50,430 nt of DNA from CAYQJS01 sp964417895 (GTDB lineage Bacteria; Chloroflexota; UBA6077; SHYK01): NCBI GenBank assembly GCA_964417895.1, contig CAYQJS010000042.1, positions 1 to 50,430 on the forward strand. The letters are read 5' to 3'. The translations under genes were made by a program, and so were the position numbers. Below are positions 16,641-24,474 of the stretch, piece by piece (the stretch's first letter is position 1; every line of letters begins with the position of its first letter). Under the pieces are notes generated by a model that saw nothing but the letters and a program-made list of their open reading frames with translations, did no database searches and was not told the origin of the DNA.

Positions 16641-16715
16641 TTAGCGCGCGAGCGGGTAGAAGCGCTCGGCGTTGTCCGCGAGCAAATGCTGGCATCAGCG
16701 TCGACGCCGGGGGAC
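16641..16715 (-). pseudogene. C-terminal remnant of an amidohydrolase gene
   Basis: Reading the reverse strand up to TTA 16641-16643 gives LLADNAERFYPLAR and stop, the standard C-terminal helix of amidohydrolase_2 family proteins (x-DNAERFY-x-L). Just upstream, PGVDADASI appears in another frame, the segment that normally precedes it, so at least one frameshift separates them. Nothing recognisable of the metal-binding barrel remains. The rest of the gap to 16878 contains only short direct repeats (TAGACTG twice near 16832, AGGATC twice near 16860) upstream of the antitoxin. Confidence 0.45.
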
Positions 16716-16878
16716 GAAGCAGTTCTCCAGATGGATGGCGAGATCCCCTTCTCCTACGGCGGTCTAACCTGGGGGCTCTTGACCTCGAAGGCATGCTGCG
16801 AGGCAAGCACCCGTCGAGCGGGTAGGCGGGTAGACTGTAGACTGAAGTAGTTCTCAATAGGATCCAACAGGATCAAGC

Positions 16879-17232
16879 ATGAAATCAGAGCAGCAGCTCC
16901 GCGATCTGTTCACGCCCCAGCAAGCGGCTGACTATTTGCAGGTCGATCGGGAGACGGTCTATCGCTACATTCGTGAGGGCAAGCTCGCCGCTTCTCGACT
17001 TGGGCGCAGCTATCGGATCCCGCGGGCGAGCATTGAGATGTTTCTTTGGGCTGCGCGCACGCGCGAGGACGTGACGTTGCGGGAGTACAGCGGCCGAGAG
17101 ATCGAGGAGTTCATCGAACGAGACCAGCTCGATGAGCGAGCAGGGTCGATCGCGAACCAGTTCCTGGCCAGCACGGAACAGCGGCAGTCGAAGAATGCCG
17201 GCGGAAAGACCAGACACATTCGCTCCGCATGA
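16879..17232 (+). CDS. Excisionase/MerR-type HTH protein, probable antitoxin
   Basis: This 117-residue protein has an HTH_17 domain at residues about 10-55: LFTPQQAADYLQVDRETVYR then YIREGKLAASRLGRSYRIPR, the standard excisionase-like helix-turn-helix and wing. The C-terminal half is acidic and helical with a basic tail. The stop overlaps the start of the PIN-domain gene (ATGA-type overlap, 17229-17232), the normal arrangement of antitoxin and toxin. It is expected to bind its own promoter, where TAGACTG and AGGATC direct repeats occur, and to neutralise the toxin through the C-terminal region. Confidence 0.85.
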   Translation: MKSEQQLRDLFTPQQAADYLQVDRETVYRYIREGKLAASRLGRSYRIPRASIEMFLWAARTREDVTLREYSGREIEEFIERDQLDERAGSIANQFLASTEQRQSKNAGGKTRHIRSA

Positions 17233-17693
17233 GCATCGATGCCGATACGCTGGTCTTCTTTGACGCCTCGTGCCTCATCGCCGCAGCCGGGTCCCCACAC
17301 GGCGGATCCGGTTTCCTATTGGAAGTCTGCGGGCGCGGCTTTCTTCAGGCAGCCGTGTCGCCCCAGGTTCTCGTAGAAGCCGAGCGCAACATTCGCGACA
17401 AGTTCCCCCCAGCCGCTCTGGGAATCTTCCACGCGTACCTCGTGGCGACACCCATGCGCATCGTCGAGCTCCTCCCGCCGTCGGGGCGAAGGTCATTCGA
17501 GAGCGTCGTTGGGGAGAAGGACGAGCACGTGCTCGCGGCCGCAGTCCAGTACGCGGCTCCGTTCCTCTTGACGCTTGATCGGCTCCTGGCCGGCCGAGTC
17601 AATGCCGCAAACTTGGCGGTGCGCGCCCTCTCTCCAGGCGAGTTCATTACCACCGTGCTACCGGACCACATTGACTACCGTTCGATTCGATGA
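17229..17693 (+). CDS. PIN-domain ribonuclease, probable toxin
   Basis: 154 residues with the acidic residues of a PIN nuclease: Asp12 (VFFDASCL), Glu50 (LVEAERN), Asp98 (GEKDEHVLAAA) and Asp117 (LLTLDRLL). PIN toxins of type II systems cleave tRNA or mRNA using Mg ions bound by these residues. The 4-bp overlap with the HTH gene upstream supports translational coupling and a type II toxin-antitoxin pair. Length and residue order match the VapC-like PIN families commonly paired with HTH_17 antitoxins. The gene appears intact. Confidence 0.85.
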   Translation: MSIDADTLVFFDASCLIAAAGSPHGGSGFLLEVCGRGFLQAAVSPQVLVEAERNIRDKFPPAALGIFHAYLVATPMRIVELLPPSGRRSFESVVGEKDEHVLAAAVQYAAPFLLTLDRLLAGRVNAANLAVRALSPGEFITTVLPDHIDYRSIR

Positions 17694-17860
17694 AACGGAG
17701 CCCAAAGACGGACCCCTCGCATATGGGATGCTTAGCGCACGGCACCTGGAAAGCGCCAGTTTACGTGTCATCTCGACGCTAGGGGGCGGGCCACCACAGT
17801 CGGGGGACGCCGCCCTCAGGGGACGGTAGCCCCAGAGCGGACTATCGAGCCGCGCCCACA

Positions 17861-18841
17861 TTAGGCCAGCGCGTAGCGCGGCGGTTCTTCCCACTCCTCC
17901 ATGGCCGGATTCTCCTGGGAAATGAGGGTGCGGCGGCGCGCCTCCTCGCGGTACTCGTCCGCCCGACGAATCACGTCCAGCCGCTCGTGCTCCTCTTCCT
18001 CCGCCTGCGCCAGCTCCTGCGCCGATTTCTGTCGGGGCTTACCGGAGTACACCTTTACTCGCCCCTCCTTCTCCAGCTTGCGGAGGTGCGTGTTGACCTG
18101 GCGGTCGGCAGCGCGGCGCAGACGCGGCACCAGGTTCAGGTCCGCGTAGATCAGCTCCATGATGGCCCAGGTCGTCATCTCGGGCGTCTGAGCCAGCGCG
18201 TCGAGGATCTGCCGCTCACGCGCGTGGCGCCCGGCGATATACGCATCGATGTACGCGACGGGGTCGTCAATCACCGGGCCGTGGCCGGGGCAGAGGAGGC
18301 GCAGGTTGGGCAGATCGCGCAGGCGGCTCAGGCTGGACAGGTAGTCGCCGAGGTCGTTGATCGTGGTCGAGCTGGCGCCGAGGATCGTGTCTCCTGTGAA
18401 CAACACGCCCTCGCTCTCCAGGTAGAAACAAACCGAGTCGGCGCTGTGGCCGGGCGTGTGGATCACCCGGAGGCGGACGTCGTCACTCGGCCCAAGCTCC
18501 GTACCATCGTGGATCGGTGTGACGCCGGTGTCGGGCAGGCGATCCCGCAGCAGCGGCATCCCCTGTTCGAGAATGCGGACTTCGGCGCCGAACTCGTCCC
18601 GCAGCCAGCGCAGGTTCGAGCTGTGGTCGGCGTGATGATGGGTGACGCAGCTGATGCCGATCTCTGCCTTCTCGGTGGCAGCCAGGTAGCCACGCAGCAT
18701 CCAGCGATACCGATCCATATCCTCGCCGGAGTCGATGGTGAGCACCTGGCCGCGCCCGACAAGGTAGATGGTCGTGAACTGAGGGTGCATTGGATTGGTG
18801 TCGGGGACCTGGACGGCGCGAACGCTGGGCGTCACCTGCAT
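17861..18841 (-). CDS. MBL-fold metallo-hydrolase with C-terminal winged helix (LACTB2-like)
   Basis: 326 residues. The zinc-binding motif HHHADH (H68-x-H70-x-D72-H73) is followed by HTPGHSADS, a GDTILG aspartate and CPGHGP, completing the metallo-beta-lactamase ligand set. Residues about 235-300 form a winged-helix segment (LAQTPEMTTWAIMELIY then HLRKLEKEGRVKVY), as in LACTB2/glyoxalase II-like hydrolases that act on thioesters or RNA. The C-terminal tail is highly charged. It is cytosolic, divergently oriented from solute-binding copy E with 90 bp between starts, and convergent with the PIN gene. Confidence 0.9.
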   Translation of the reverse strand: MQVTPSVRAVQVPDTNPMHPQFTTIYLVGRGQVLTIDSGEDMDRYRWMLRGYLAATEKAEIGISCVTHHHADHSSNLRWLRDEFGAEVRILEQGMPLLRDRLPDTGVTPIHDGTELGPSDDVRLRVIHTPGHSADSVCFYLESEGVLFTGDTILGASSTTINDLGDYLSSLSRLRDLPNLRLLCPGHGPVIDDPVAYIDAYIAGRHARERQILDALAQTPEMTTWAIMELIYADLNLVPRLRRAADRQVNTHLRKLEKEGRVKVYSGKPRQKSAQELAQAEEEEHERLDVIRRADEYREEARRRTLISQENPAMEEWEEPPRYALA

Positions 18842-18930
18842 GATCTCTATCCTATCCTGAGTGCTGGGTGGGGGTGAAGGACTTGCCCCGTGACTATAAT
18901 CGCCCGGAGTCGGTAGCCGGGAGCACGAAA

Positions 18931-20661
18931 ATGAAGAACCGGATCGGTTGCATCGGCGTGGTGCTGGCCGGACTGCTGGTCAGCTGCGGGCCCGCCCAGG
19001 GCCAGGCGCCAGCAGACGTGGATGAGCAGCAGCCGAGGCAGAGCCGGACGCTCGTCGTCGCGCACCGGTACGAGCCCGCTGTCCTGGCGCCTAAGGTCCT
19101 GGGCAGCAACGGTCCGCTCACCACAACCCGGCTCTTCAACGCCGCCCTGGCGCTGTTTGACGACAGAGGCCTGCCGCGCCCGTATCTCGCGGAGGCGCTT
19201 CCTCAGCTCGATACCGATACGTGGCGCGTCTTTCCCGACGGACGGATGGAGACCACTTACCGGCTTCGGAGCGGCCTGACCTGGCACGACGGCGCCCCGT
19301 TGACGGCAGACGACTTTGCCTTTGCCCTGCGGGTCTACAAGCCTCCCGAGTTAGGGGTCTTCATCCGCACCCCTCAGGGGACCATCGACGGCGTGCTGGC
19401 GCCAGACCCGCGGACCGTCGTCATTCAGTGGCGCTCGCCCTATCCAGACGCCGGCATCCTCAGCTTTGGCGACCTCGACGCCCTGCCCAGTCACCTGCTG
19501 GAAGCCGCATTCACGGACTACGGGCAGGGGCAGTTCTCCCGAGAGACGTTCTTGGGGAACCCCGTCTGGACGAATGACTACGTGGGGGCAGGGCCGTACC
19601 GCCTGGAGCGGTGGGAGCCGGGAGTCCAGCTGGAGGGCGCTGCCTTCGACGGCCACATCCTGGGCCGGCCAAAGATCGACCGCCTGGTGGTCCGCATCCG
19701 AATTGACGAGAACAGTACTCTTGCCGCGGTTCTCGCTGGCGGCGAGCTGAGCTACACGAACTCCTTCACCTTGCGCTTCGAGCACCTTCTCGTATTGAAA
19801 GCCGAGTGGGAGCCGGTCGGCAAGGGGACCGCGGCCGCTGTGCCCGGCACAGCCGTGTACCTGAATCTCCAACAGCGGCCAGAGTACGTCGGTGACCCCG
19901 CCCTCCTCGACGTCCGAGTGCGTCGCGCCCTTGCCCACTCCCTTGATCGGCAGGCTCTAAATGAGGGCCTTTTCAACGGAATCGGCTTTCCCACCGAAAC
20001 GATCGTGCCCTCGACGGTGCCCTTCTACCCCGACTTCGAGCGCTTAATGCCCAGGTACCCTCTCGACGCAAACCGAGCGAGCCAACTCATGGGCGAGGCC
20101 GGTTTCACCCGGGACGCGGATGGGTTCTTCGCCAATGCGCAGGGGCATCGGTTCCGTCTGGACTTCGCGGTCCAGGCCTCGCCGGAGATCGAGCGGATGC
20201 AGGCGATCCTGAGCGACTCCTGGCGGCGGAGGGGCTTCGACGTCCAGCCCGTCGTGATGGGGGTCCAGCTATTCACGGAGTTGCGGACGCGCCATACGCT
20301 TCCGGGATTGGGCTATTCTCTCGGGCCGTCCGAAGGCTCCTTCGCCGCCGCCGAGGTCGGATCGCCGGCAAACGGTTGGGCGGGCCTCAACCGTACATGC
20401 TGGACTCACCCTGATTACGAGCGACTGCGGAATGCCGCGGACGCTACTCTCGACCAGACCGAGCGAGGGCGGTATGTAGCCCAGATGATGGCGCTGGTAC
20501 CCGAAAACCTCCCCGGGTATCCGCTGTATTTTGGGATTGCGGTGCGAACACGGGTAGCCGCACTCCGGGGCCCAGACGACGAGGCGCAGACCTCCGGGTT
20601 CGGCCAGGTGAGCAGGGGCACCACGAACTACTGGAATGTCCATGAGTGGACGCTTCAGTAA
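18931..20661 (+). CDS. ABC solute-binding lipoprotein, family 5, copy E
   Basis: Start ATG 18931 with GGGAGC upstream gives 576 residues and signal MKNRIGCIGVVLAGLLVSC (lipobox Cys19). Motifs include LRSGLTWHDGAPLTADDFAF, VRVRRALAHSLDRQALNEG and the ending YWNVHEWTLQ. It resembles copy B more than the others: VFPDGRMETTYRLRSGL and GRPKIDRLVVRI find close counterparts there. No permease or ATPase lies nearby. It is convergent with the broken TIGR02452 gene, with only 23 bp between the two stop codons. Confidence 0.92.
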   Translation: MKNRIGCIGVVLAGLLVSCGPAQGQAPADVDEQQPRQSRTLVVAHRYEPAVLAPKVLGSNGPLTTTRLFNAALALFDDRGLPRPYLAEALPQLDTDTWRVFPDGRMETTYRLRSGLTWHDGAPLTADDFAFALRVYKPPELGVFIRTPQGTIDGVLAPDPRTVVIQWRSPYPDAGILSFGDLDALPSHLLEAAFTDYGQGQFSRETFLGNPVWTNDYVGAGPYRLERWEPGVQLEGAAFDGHILGRPKIDRLVVRIRIDENSTLAAVLAGGELSYTNSFTLRFEHLLVLKAEWEPVGKGTAAAVPGTAVYLNLQQRPEYVGDPALLDVRVRRALAHSLDRQALNEGLFNGIGFPTETIVPSTVPFYPDFERLMPRYPLDANRASQLMGEAGFTRDADGFFANAQGHRFRLDFAVQASPEIERMQAILSDSWRRRGFDVQPVVMGVQLFTELRTRHTLPGLGYSLGPSEGSFAAAEVGSPANGWAGLNRTCWTHPDYERLRNAADATLDQTERGRYVAQMMALVPENLPGYPLYFGIAVRTRVAALRGPDDEAQTSGFGQVSRGTTNYWNVHEWTLQ

Positions 20662-20684
20662 TGCCGGGGGCCTCCGGTCCCCGA

Positions 20685-21528
20685 TCAACCGCTCGTGCTC
20701 GTGAACCGATCCCGAAACGGGCCAAGAGATCGCCGTTCGACCGACCGGTCCGCGATGGCGAACCGCACATCCTTGAACGCACCCGCGAACGGTCCGGTCA
20801 GAGCCGCGTAGAAGTCTTCGCCCGTTGCTAGCTAGGAGATCGTTGCCAAAGGCGCCGCAGCCCCACGCGCCAAGGACGACACTGTCGTAACCGTAGGATC
20901 GAGCGATAGCCAGCACGCGGTGGATGCGCTCCTTGAGCAGTAGCCGTGCCTCGGCCTGGCCCAAAAGCCAGGCAACCGGGGCCGCGCATGAAATGATGTC
21001 CAGATGCCACGGGTTATCGAGCAAGTTGCCGCCCTCATCGCGGAAGAAAGGCACCCTGGGCGAGAGTATCGCCCAGGGCGTCGACGACGGATCCTCAAGT
21101 GATCGATGGTGCTGGTACATCGGGTCGCCAGTCAGGGTGAGATAGAGGGCGCTCATCCGACAAAGACTCTCCTCTTGAGCACGCGCACCAGTGAGAAAGC
21201 CGCCGCCGGGCACCGACCCGTTCGCAAAGTTGAGGGCCAATAACCGTTTGGATGTCTGGTGCAGCTGCTGCGCCGCCGCCGCCGTGGTCTCGTTGGTGAC
21301 CTGAATCTGCATCACCGCGTAGGACGCCGTGGGATGCGTGGGCAGGGCTGCATCGGGCGGGATGCTGATTTTCGTTGCCTGAGCTTGGGAGACCGCATCA
21401 CGGATATCGACCCGCACTCCTGCCGGAGTCGTGTACGCGCCGGTCTCGCAGTACGAGATTGTCTCGGATGCCATTCGTTGGGCGGCAGCTTGCGAGATGC
21501 CAAGGTTGCGCTGATTTGTATGGACCAT
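20685..21528 (-). pseudogene. TIGR02452/DUF2263 macrodomain-like protein, frameshifted
   Basis: From ATG 21528 the product reads YCETGAYTTPAGVRVDIRDA, LNFANGSVPGGGFLTGARAQ, EESLCRMSALYLTL and VLGAWGCGAFGND. These are the hallmark motifs of TIGR02452 proteins, a microbial poly(ADP-ribose) glycohydrolase-like macrodomain family. After GCGAFGND (about 20840) homology jumps to another frame that continues EDFYAALTGPFAGAFKDVRF to a TGA at 20685-20687. One indel near 20825-20845 therefore splits the gene, either genuinely or through an assembly error. The family is thought to bind or hydrolyse ADP-ribose derivatives and is often found in defence or mobile settings. The frame upstream of 21528 is open but not family-like. 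Confidence 0.75.
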
Positions 21529-22201
21529 CAGATCAGAGTCGGCGACAGGAAGACAACGAACGACTGCCATAGCAGTCACCCCAAGCGCATAGGTACCGGT
21601 GGGATCGCGACCAGCGTAGGGCACTCCCGGGACTCCTAACATCTCACGCGCCTGGGTGTTTTCCCTCCAGGCTAGGTGAGGTGCCACCTTACACGAACCC
21701 GACGTTCCGTGCGGCGAGCTCATGGTGTGCCTGGCGCAAACGGAGAGCTGGCTGCATCTTTGGGTCGCAACGTCACCCGAGGTGAGCGACCTCAAATCCC
21801 TTCAGGAACAAGCGGGTTGTAGGCAAGCCCCTCATTGTGGGTGGCAAGTTTTGTCGGCACGGCGACGCCAACAAGATACTGCTGCTGGAATTGCACGGCG
21901 TTCGACATGAAGCGAGTCGTGCATGGTCTACCCCGAGGCGAAGACTGTGAACCCGCTGGAGATGTGGGACACCCAGACGCTGCGTCGGATCCACTCGACT
22001 GGCTAGGTGGACAACCTGTATGGCGGCGAGGACCGCGTCACCGCCGACATCCAGCGGACGCTCGCCCGCGGCGAGTGCGAGGACTGCTGAAGCAGGACTG
22101 AGGACGGAGGACTGAAGTGCCCGCTCCCTCGGCCCACTCGGAGAGGGCTGTGGTGAGGCGGTCGCCCTCGACGTAGCGGCCCCGCGCCAGTGGGCCCCGC
22201 G
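21529..22201. other. Gene-poor stretch with decayed coding fragments
   Basis: No intact gene is visible. Two pieces look like eroded coding sequence by codon pattern. Forward 21827-21940 encodes KPLIVGGKFCRHGDANKI in one frame. Reverse 22120-22200 encodes RGPLARGRYVEGDRLTTALS with almost exclusively G/C third positions. A ctgagga-type repeat occupies 22094-22115. I recognise neither fragment. Confidence 0.35.
21923..22090 (+). pseudogene. Small ORF interrupted by an in-frame TAG
   Basis: Reading from ATG 21923 gives MVYPEAKTVNPLEMWDTQTL and on to STG, then TAG at 22004-22006, and continues in the same frame as VDNLYGGEDRVTADIQRTLA to TGA at 22088. After the TAG nearly every codon ends in G or C, as in the real genes here, so a 55-codon gene with one nonsense change is likely. 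I do not recognise the product. A small phage- or plasmid-type protein is possible. Confidence 0.35.
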
Positions 22202-22999
22202 TCACGACGGGCCTGGCGTCGGGGGTTCGGTAACGAGGAACCTCACCTCGTCGCGGGCAACCACCCAGTCACCATCTCGGGCCTCGGCGCGAACCACGCG
22301 CCAGCCGAGAGGCGGTGCTATCGTCGAGTCCCAACAGAACTCCCCTGGCGCCAGAGCCCCCTCGTAGTGCCGTTGCACCCCGCCATCCGGCAGGATGCTG
22401 ACAAGCAGCACCTGAAGTGTCCGCGTCACGAAAACACAGTGGGTGATCGGCTCGCCGACGAGGTAGGTCGAGTTGTGCCCGCGGTCGACCGATGGCATCA
22501 CGATGAGCGGACCACGGATGAGAATCCTCGCCACCGGCGTCCGCGATGTCGCCGCCGGCGCCGGATTCGTACCGATCGAGCTCGGGTTCGTAACCTCGAA
22601 GGCGAAGCGGAGGTCCGGGAACTCACAGGCCAACGAAGGCACATTCAGCACAACACCACGGACGCCCACGATCGCATCCAGGGGCACAGTGAAACCAATG
22701 ACGAAGCTGCCCTCCGGGCCGCTATCGCCCTCGGCGACGATGTCGCGTCCTTCCCATAGGACCCGAAGAGGCACGTTCACGCAGCCACCGACAATCGTCC
22801 CGGCTATGGTGACCCTGGATCCAGGGGGACCCTGCACCGGCGATAGAGTGAGCGACCCGATTTGCTCCGTCGGGCTGAGAGCCGCGCTCGACACGTCCAC
22901 GGCGGACAGCAGCGATGCCGGGCCCAGCGGATGGCCCACGAGGAGGACCACGGCGATGAGGAGCCCAAGGAGCAGGGCTCGCTTCTGTGGACGGGCCAT
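22202..22999 (-). CDS. Secreted protein with Ig-like beta-sandwich region, unknown function
   Basis: 265 residues starting at ATG 22999. The N-terminus MARPQKRALLLGLLIAVVLL is a clear signal peptide or membrane anchor. Residues about 45-135 form a beta-rich segment (TLSPVQGPPGSRVTIAGTIV, then LRVLWEGRDIVAEGD) resembling IPT/TIG or intermediate-filament-tail type Ig-like modules that recur in Chloroflexota and actinobacterial exported proteins. A Pro/Ala-rich linker (about 138-152) joins a second beta-rich part ending in EPPTPGPS. No catalytic motif is visible. It probably acts outside the membrane as a binding or structural protein. It stands alone in its orientation. Confidence 0.7.
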   Translation of the reverse strand: MARPQKRALLLGLLIAVVLLVGHPLGPASLLSAVDVSSAALSPTEQIGSLTLSPVQGPPGSRVTIAGTIVGGCVNVPLRVLWEGRDIVAEGDSGPEGSFVIGFTVPLDAIVGVRGVVLNVPSLACEFPDLRFAFEVTNPSSIGTNPAPAATSRTPVARILIRGPLIVMPSVDRGHNSTYLVGEPITHCVFVTRTLQVLLVSILPDGGVQRHYEGALAPGEFCWDSTIAPPLGWRVVRAEARDGDWVVARDEVRFLVTEPPTPGPS

Positions 23000-23336
23000 T
23001 GGGTCACCCGATTCTGGCTAAAGCAACGCGATGTGAGGTCGCGAATCGGCGGCCAGCCTGAGTCCTCGTGACATGACTGAGGGCCACCGACCGTGGATGC
23101 ACTCCGCGGACGCGCTTCGTGATCCCCCCGGGCATGCAATCTATATATTAATCAGCTCTCGCTCTTGGTGGAACCCCGGCACGCCTGGTGACTCTATCGC
23201 GAGCGCCACGTGTCAGCGCGGCCAGCCGCGTCCATTGTCACGGGTGCCACACGCGGCTGGATGGCGACCCGGCGGCCAAGGGTCGATCCAAGAGGAGTTC
23301 AATAGGGGTCATCAGTTAGGCACAGGGGGGAGCACG
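23000..23336. promoter_or_regulatory. Divergent intergenic region
   Basis: No gene is supportable between the secreted protein start (22999) and the hydrolase start (23337). The stretch CTATATATTAATC (about 23140-23152) is a marked AT-rich island and could hold -10 elements for either direction. No defined operator or terminator was seen. Confidence 0.35.
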
Positions 23337-24203
23337 ATGAGCACTATCGCCGAACCGGAGAGCCGTTTCTTCGACGTGAACGGGCTCCGCCTGCACCATC
23401 TCGACTGGGGCAACACGAATGCGCCTACCATCGTGTGCGTCCACGGACTCCGGGGCAACGCCCACTCGTTCGACGGGTTCGCCCGCCACTTCGGCGACCG
23501 TTTTCACGTCGTCGCCGTCGACGTCCGGGGCCGCGGCGATAGTGCCTGGGCGACGGACGGCGACTACACGATGCCGAGCTACGTCGCCGACCTTGAAATG
23601 GTATTGGACGAGCTGGCCTTCGACCGCCTCACGCTGGTTGGCACCTCGATGGGGGGCCGCATCGCCATGCTGTACGGGGGCCGGCATCCCGAGCGCCTAG
23701 AACGGCTGATCATCAACGACATTGGGCCCGACGCCGAGGCCGGGTCGGACCGCATCTCCCGAGAGGCCGCGAAGACGCCGGACAGCTTCCACAGCCTCGA
23801 GGCAGCCATGGCGTACCGCCGTCAAATCAGCGCGTCCCTTGGGCGGCTGAGCGAAGAGGCGCAGCGCGAGAGCGCGCTGACCCAGGTACGGCAGCTCCCC
23901 GACGGCTCATGGGTCTGGAAGAGCGACCTGGCTTTCCTTCGGCAGCGCGCTGATAGCGGCAGCCTGGACTACACCCAGCTATGGGAGGTCCTCGCCGAGT
24001 TGCGGTGCCCCACGCTTCTGGTCTGGGGCACGGCCAGCGACGTCTTGTCCGAAGGCCAGGCCCGCCGAATAGTCCGCACCCTGCCGCACGGCACATTGGT
24101 GCAGGTGACCGGCGTCGGCCATGCCCCTACGCTCACCGAGCCTGAAGCAGTGGCCGGCCTCGAAACATTCCTCAGCCTTCCCTCGATCAAAGCGACCGGT
24201 TAG
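23337..24203 (+). CDS. Alpha/beta hydrolase
   Basis: Start ATG 23337 (GGGGGGAGC upstream) gives 288 residues, standard for a single-domain alpha/beta hydrolase. The oxyanion segment VCVHGLRGNAHSF, nucleophile elbow LVGTSMGGRIA (Ser104), acid WGTASD (about Asp235) and GVGHAPTL (about His262) complete the triad. VDVRGRGDSAWATDGDY matches esterase/C-C hydrolase-like members such as MhpC or BphD relatives. As first gene of a co-directional block with two Rieske oxygenases and a bicupin, it may hydrolyse a ring-cleavage or ester intermediate (inference). A longer open frame exists upstream but lacks protein-like sequence. Confidence 0.93.
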   Translation: MSTIAEPESRFFDVNGLRLHHLDWGNTNAPTIVCVHGLRGNAHSFDGFARHFGDRFHVVAVDVRGRGDSAWATDGDYTMPSYVADLEMVLDELAFDRLTLVGTSMGGRIAMLYGGRHPERLERLIINDIGPDAEAGSDRISREAAKTPDSFHSLEAAMAYRRQISASLGRLSEEAQRESALTQVRQLPDGSWVWKSDLAFLRQRADSGSLDYTQLWEVLAELRCPTLLVWGTASDVLSEGQARRIVRTLPHGTLVQVTGVGHAPTLTEPEAVAGLETFLSLPSIKATG

Positions 24204-24247
24204 TACACGTCGACGCAAGAGCACCGATGGTTGAGCGAGCGGGCAGG

Positions 24248-24362
24248 CCCCTCTCCTGCCGCAGCGGGAGAGGGGTGGGGTGAGGGCAGACCTCGACGGC
24301 CGATGATACTAGCGTTCGGCAGGGGGCCCTCACCTAACCTCTCCCATTTCGATGGGAGAGGG
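24248..24362. repeat. Long composite palindrome (REP-like), family P copy 1
   Basis: Two hairpins, CTCTCC-loop-GGGAGAG (24250-24273) and CTCTCCC-loop-GGGAGAG (24340-24360), are themselves flanked by inverted GTGAGGGC and GCCCTCAC blocks, so the whole 115 bp can fold. The same design occurs at 42544-42664 inside the gcv operon. These look like mobilisable non-coding palindromes of the REP/BIME type. Confidence 0.75.
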
Positions 24363-24474
24363 ATCTGGTTGAGCTGCCTGACAAGCAATCGCACGACGCA
24401 TATACTCTGTCAAACCAGGTCGCCCGCGCGGCCCCGTGTTCCACGAGTTTTCCGCACGCCTGGAAGGAGAACCG

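Noticed and set aside
22004..22006. TAG as a pyrrolysine codon
   Set aside because: No pyl genes are visible, the peptide belongs to no methylamine methyltransferase family, and the surrounding region is decayed.
23073..23336. N-terminal extension of the alpha/beta hydrolase
   Set aside because: The upstream in-frame sequence lacks protein-like composition, and ATG 23337 has a strong Shine-Dalgarno and fits the family's start.
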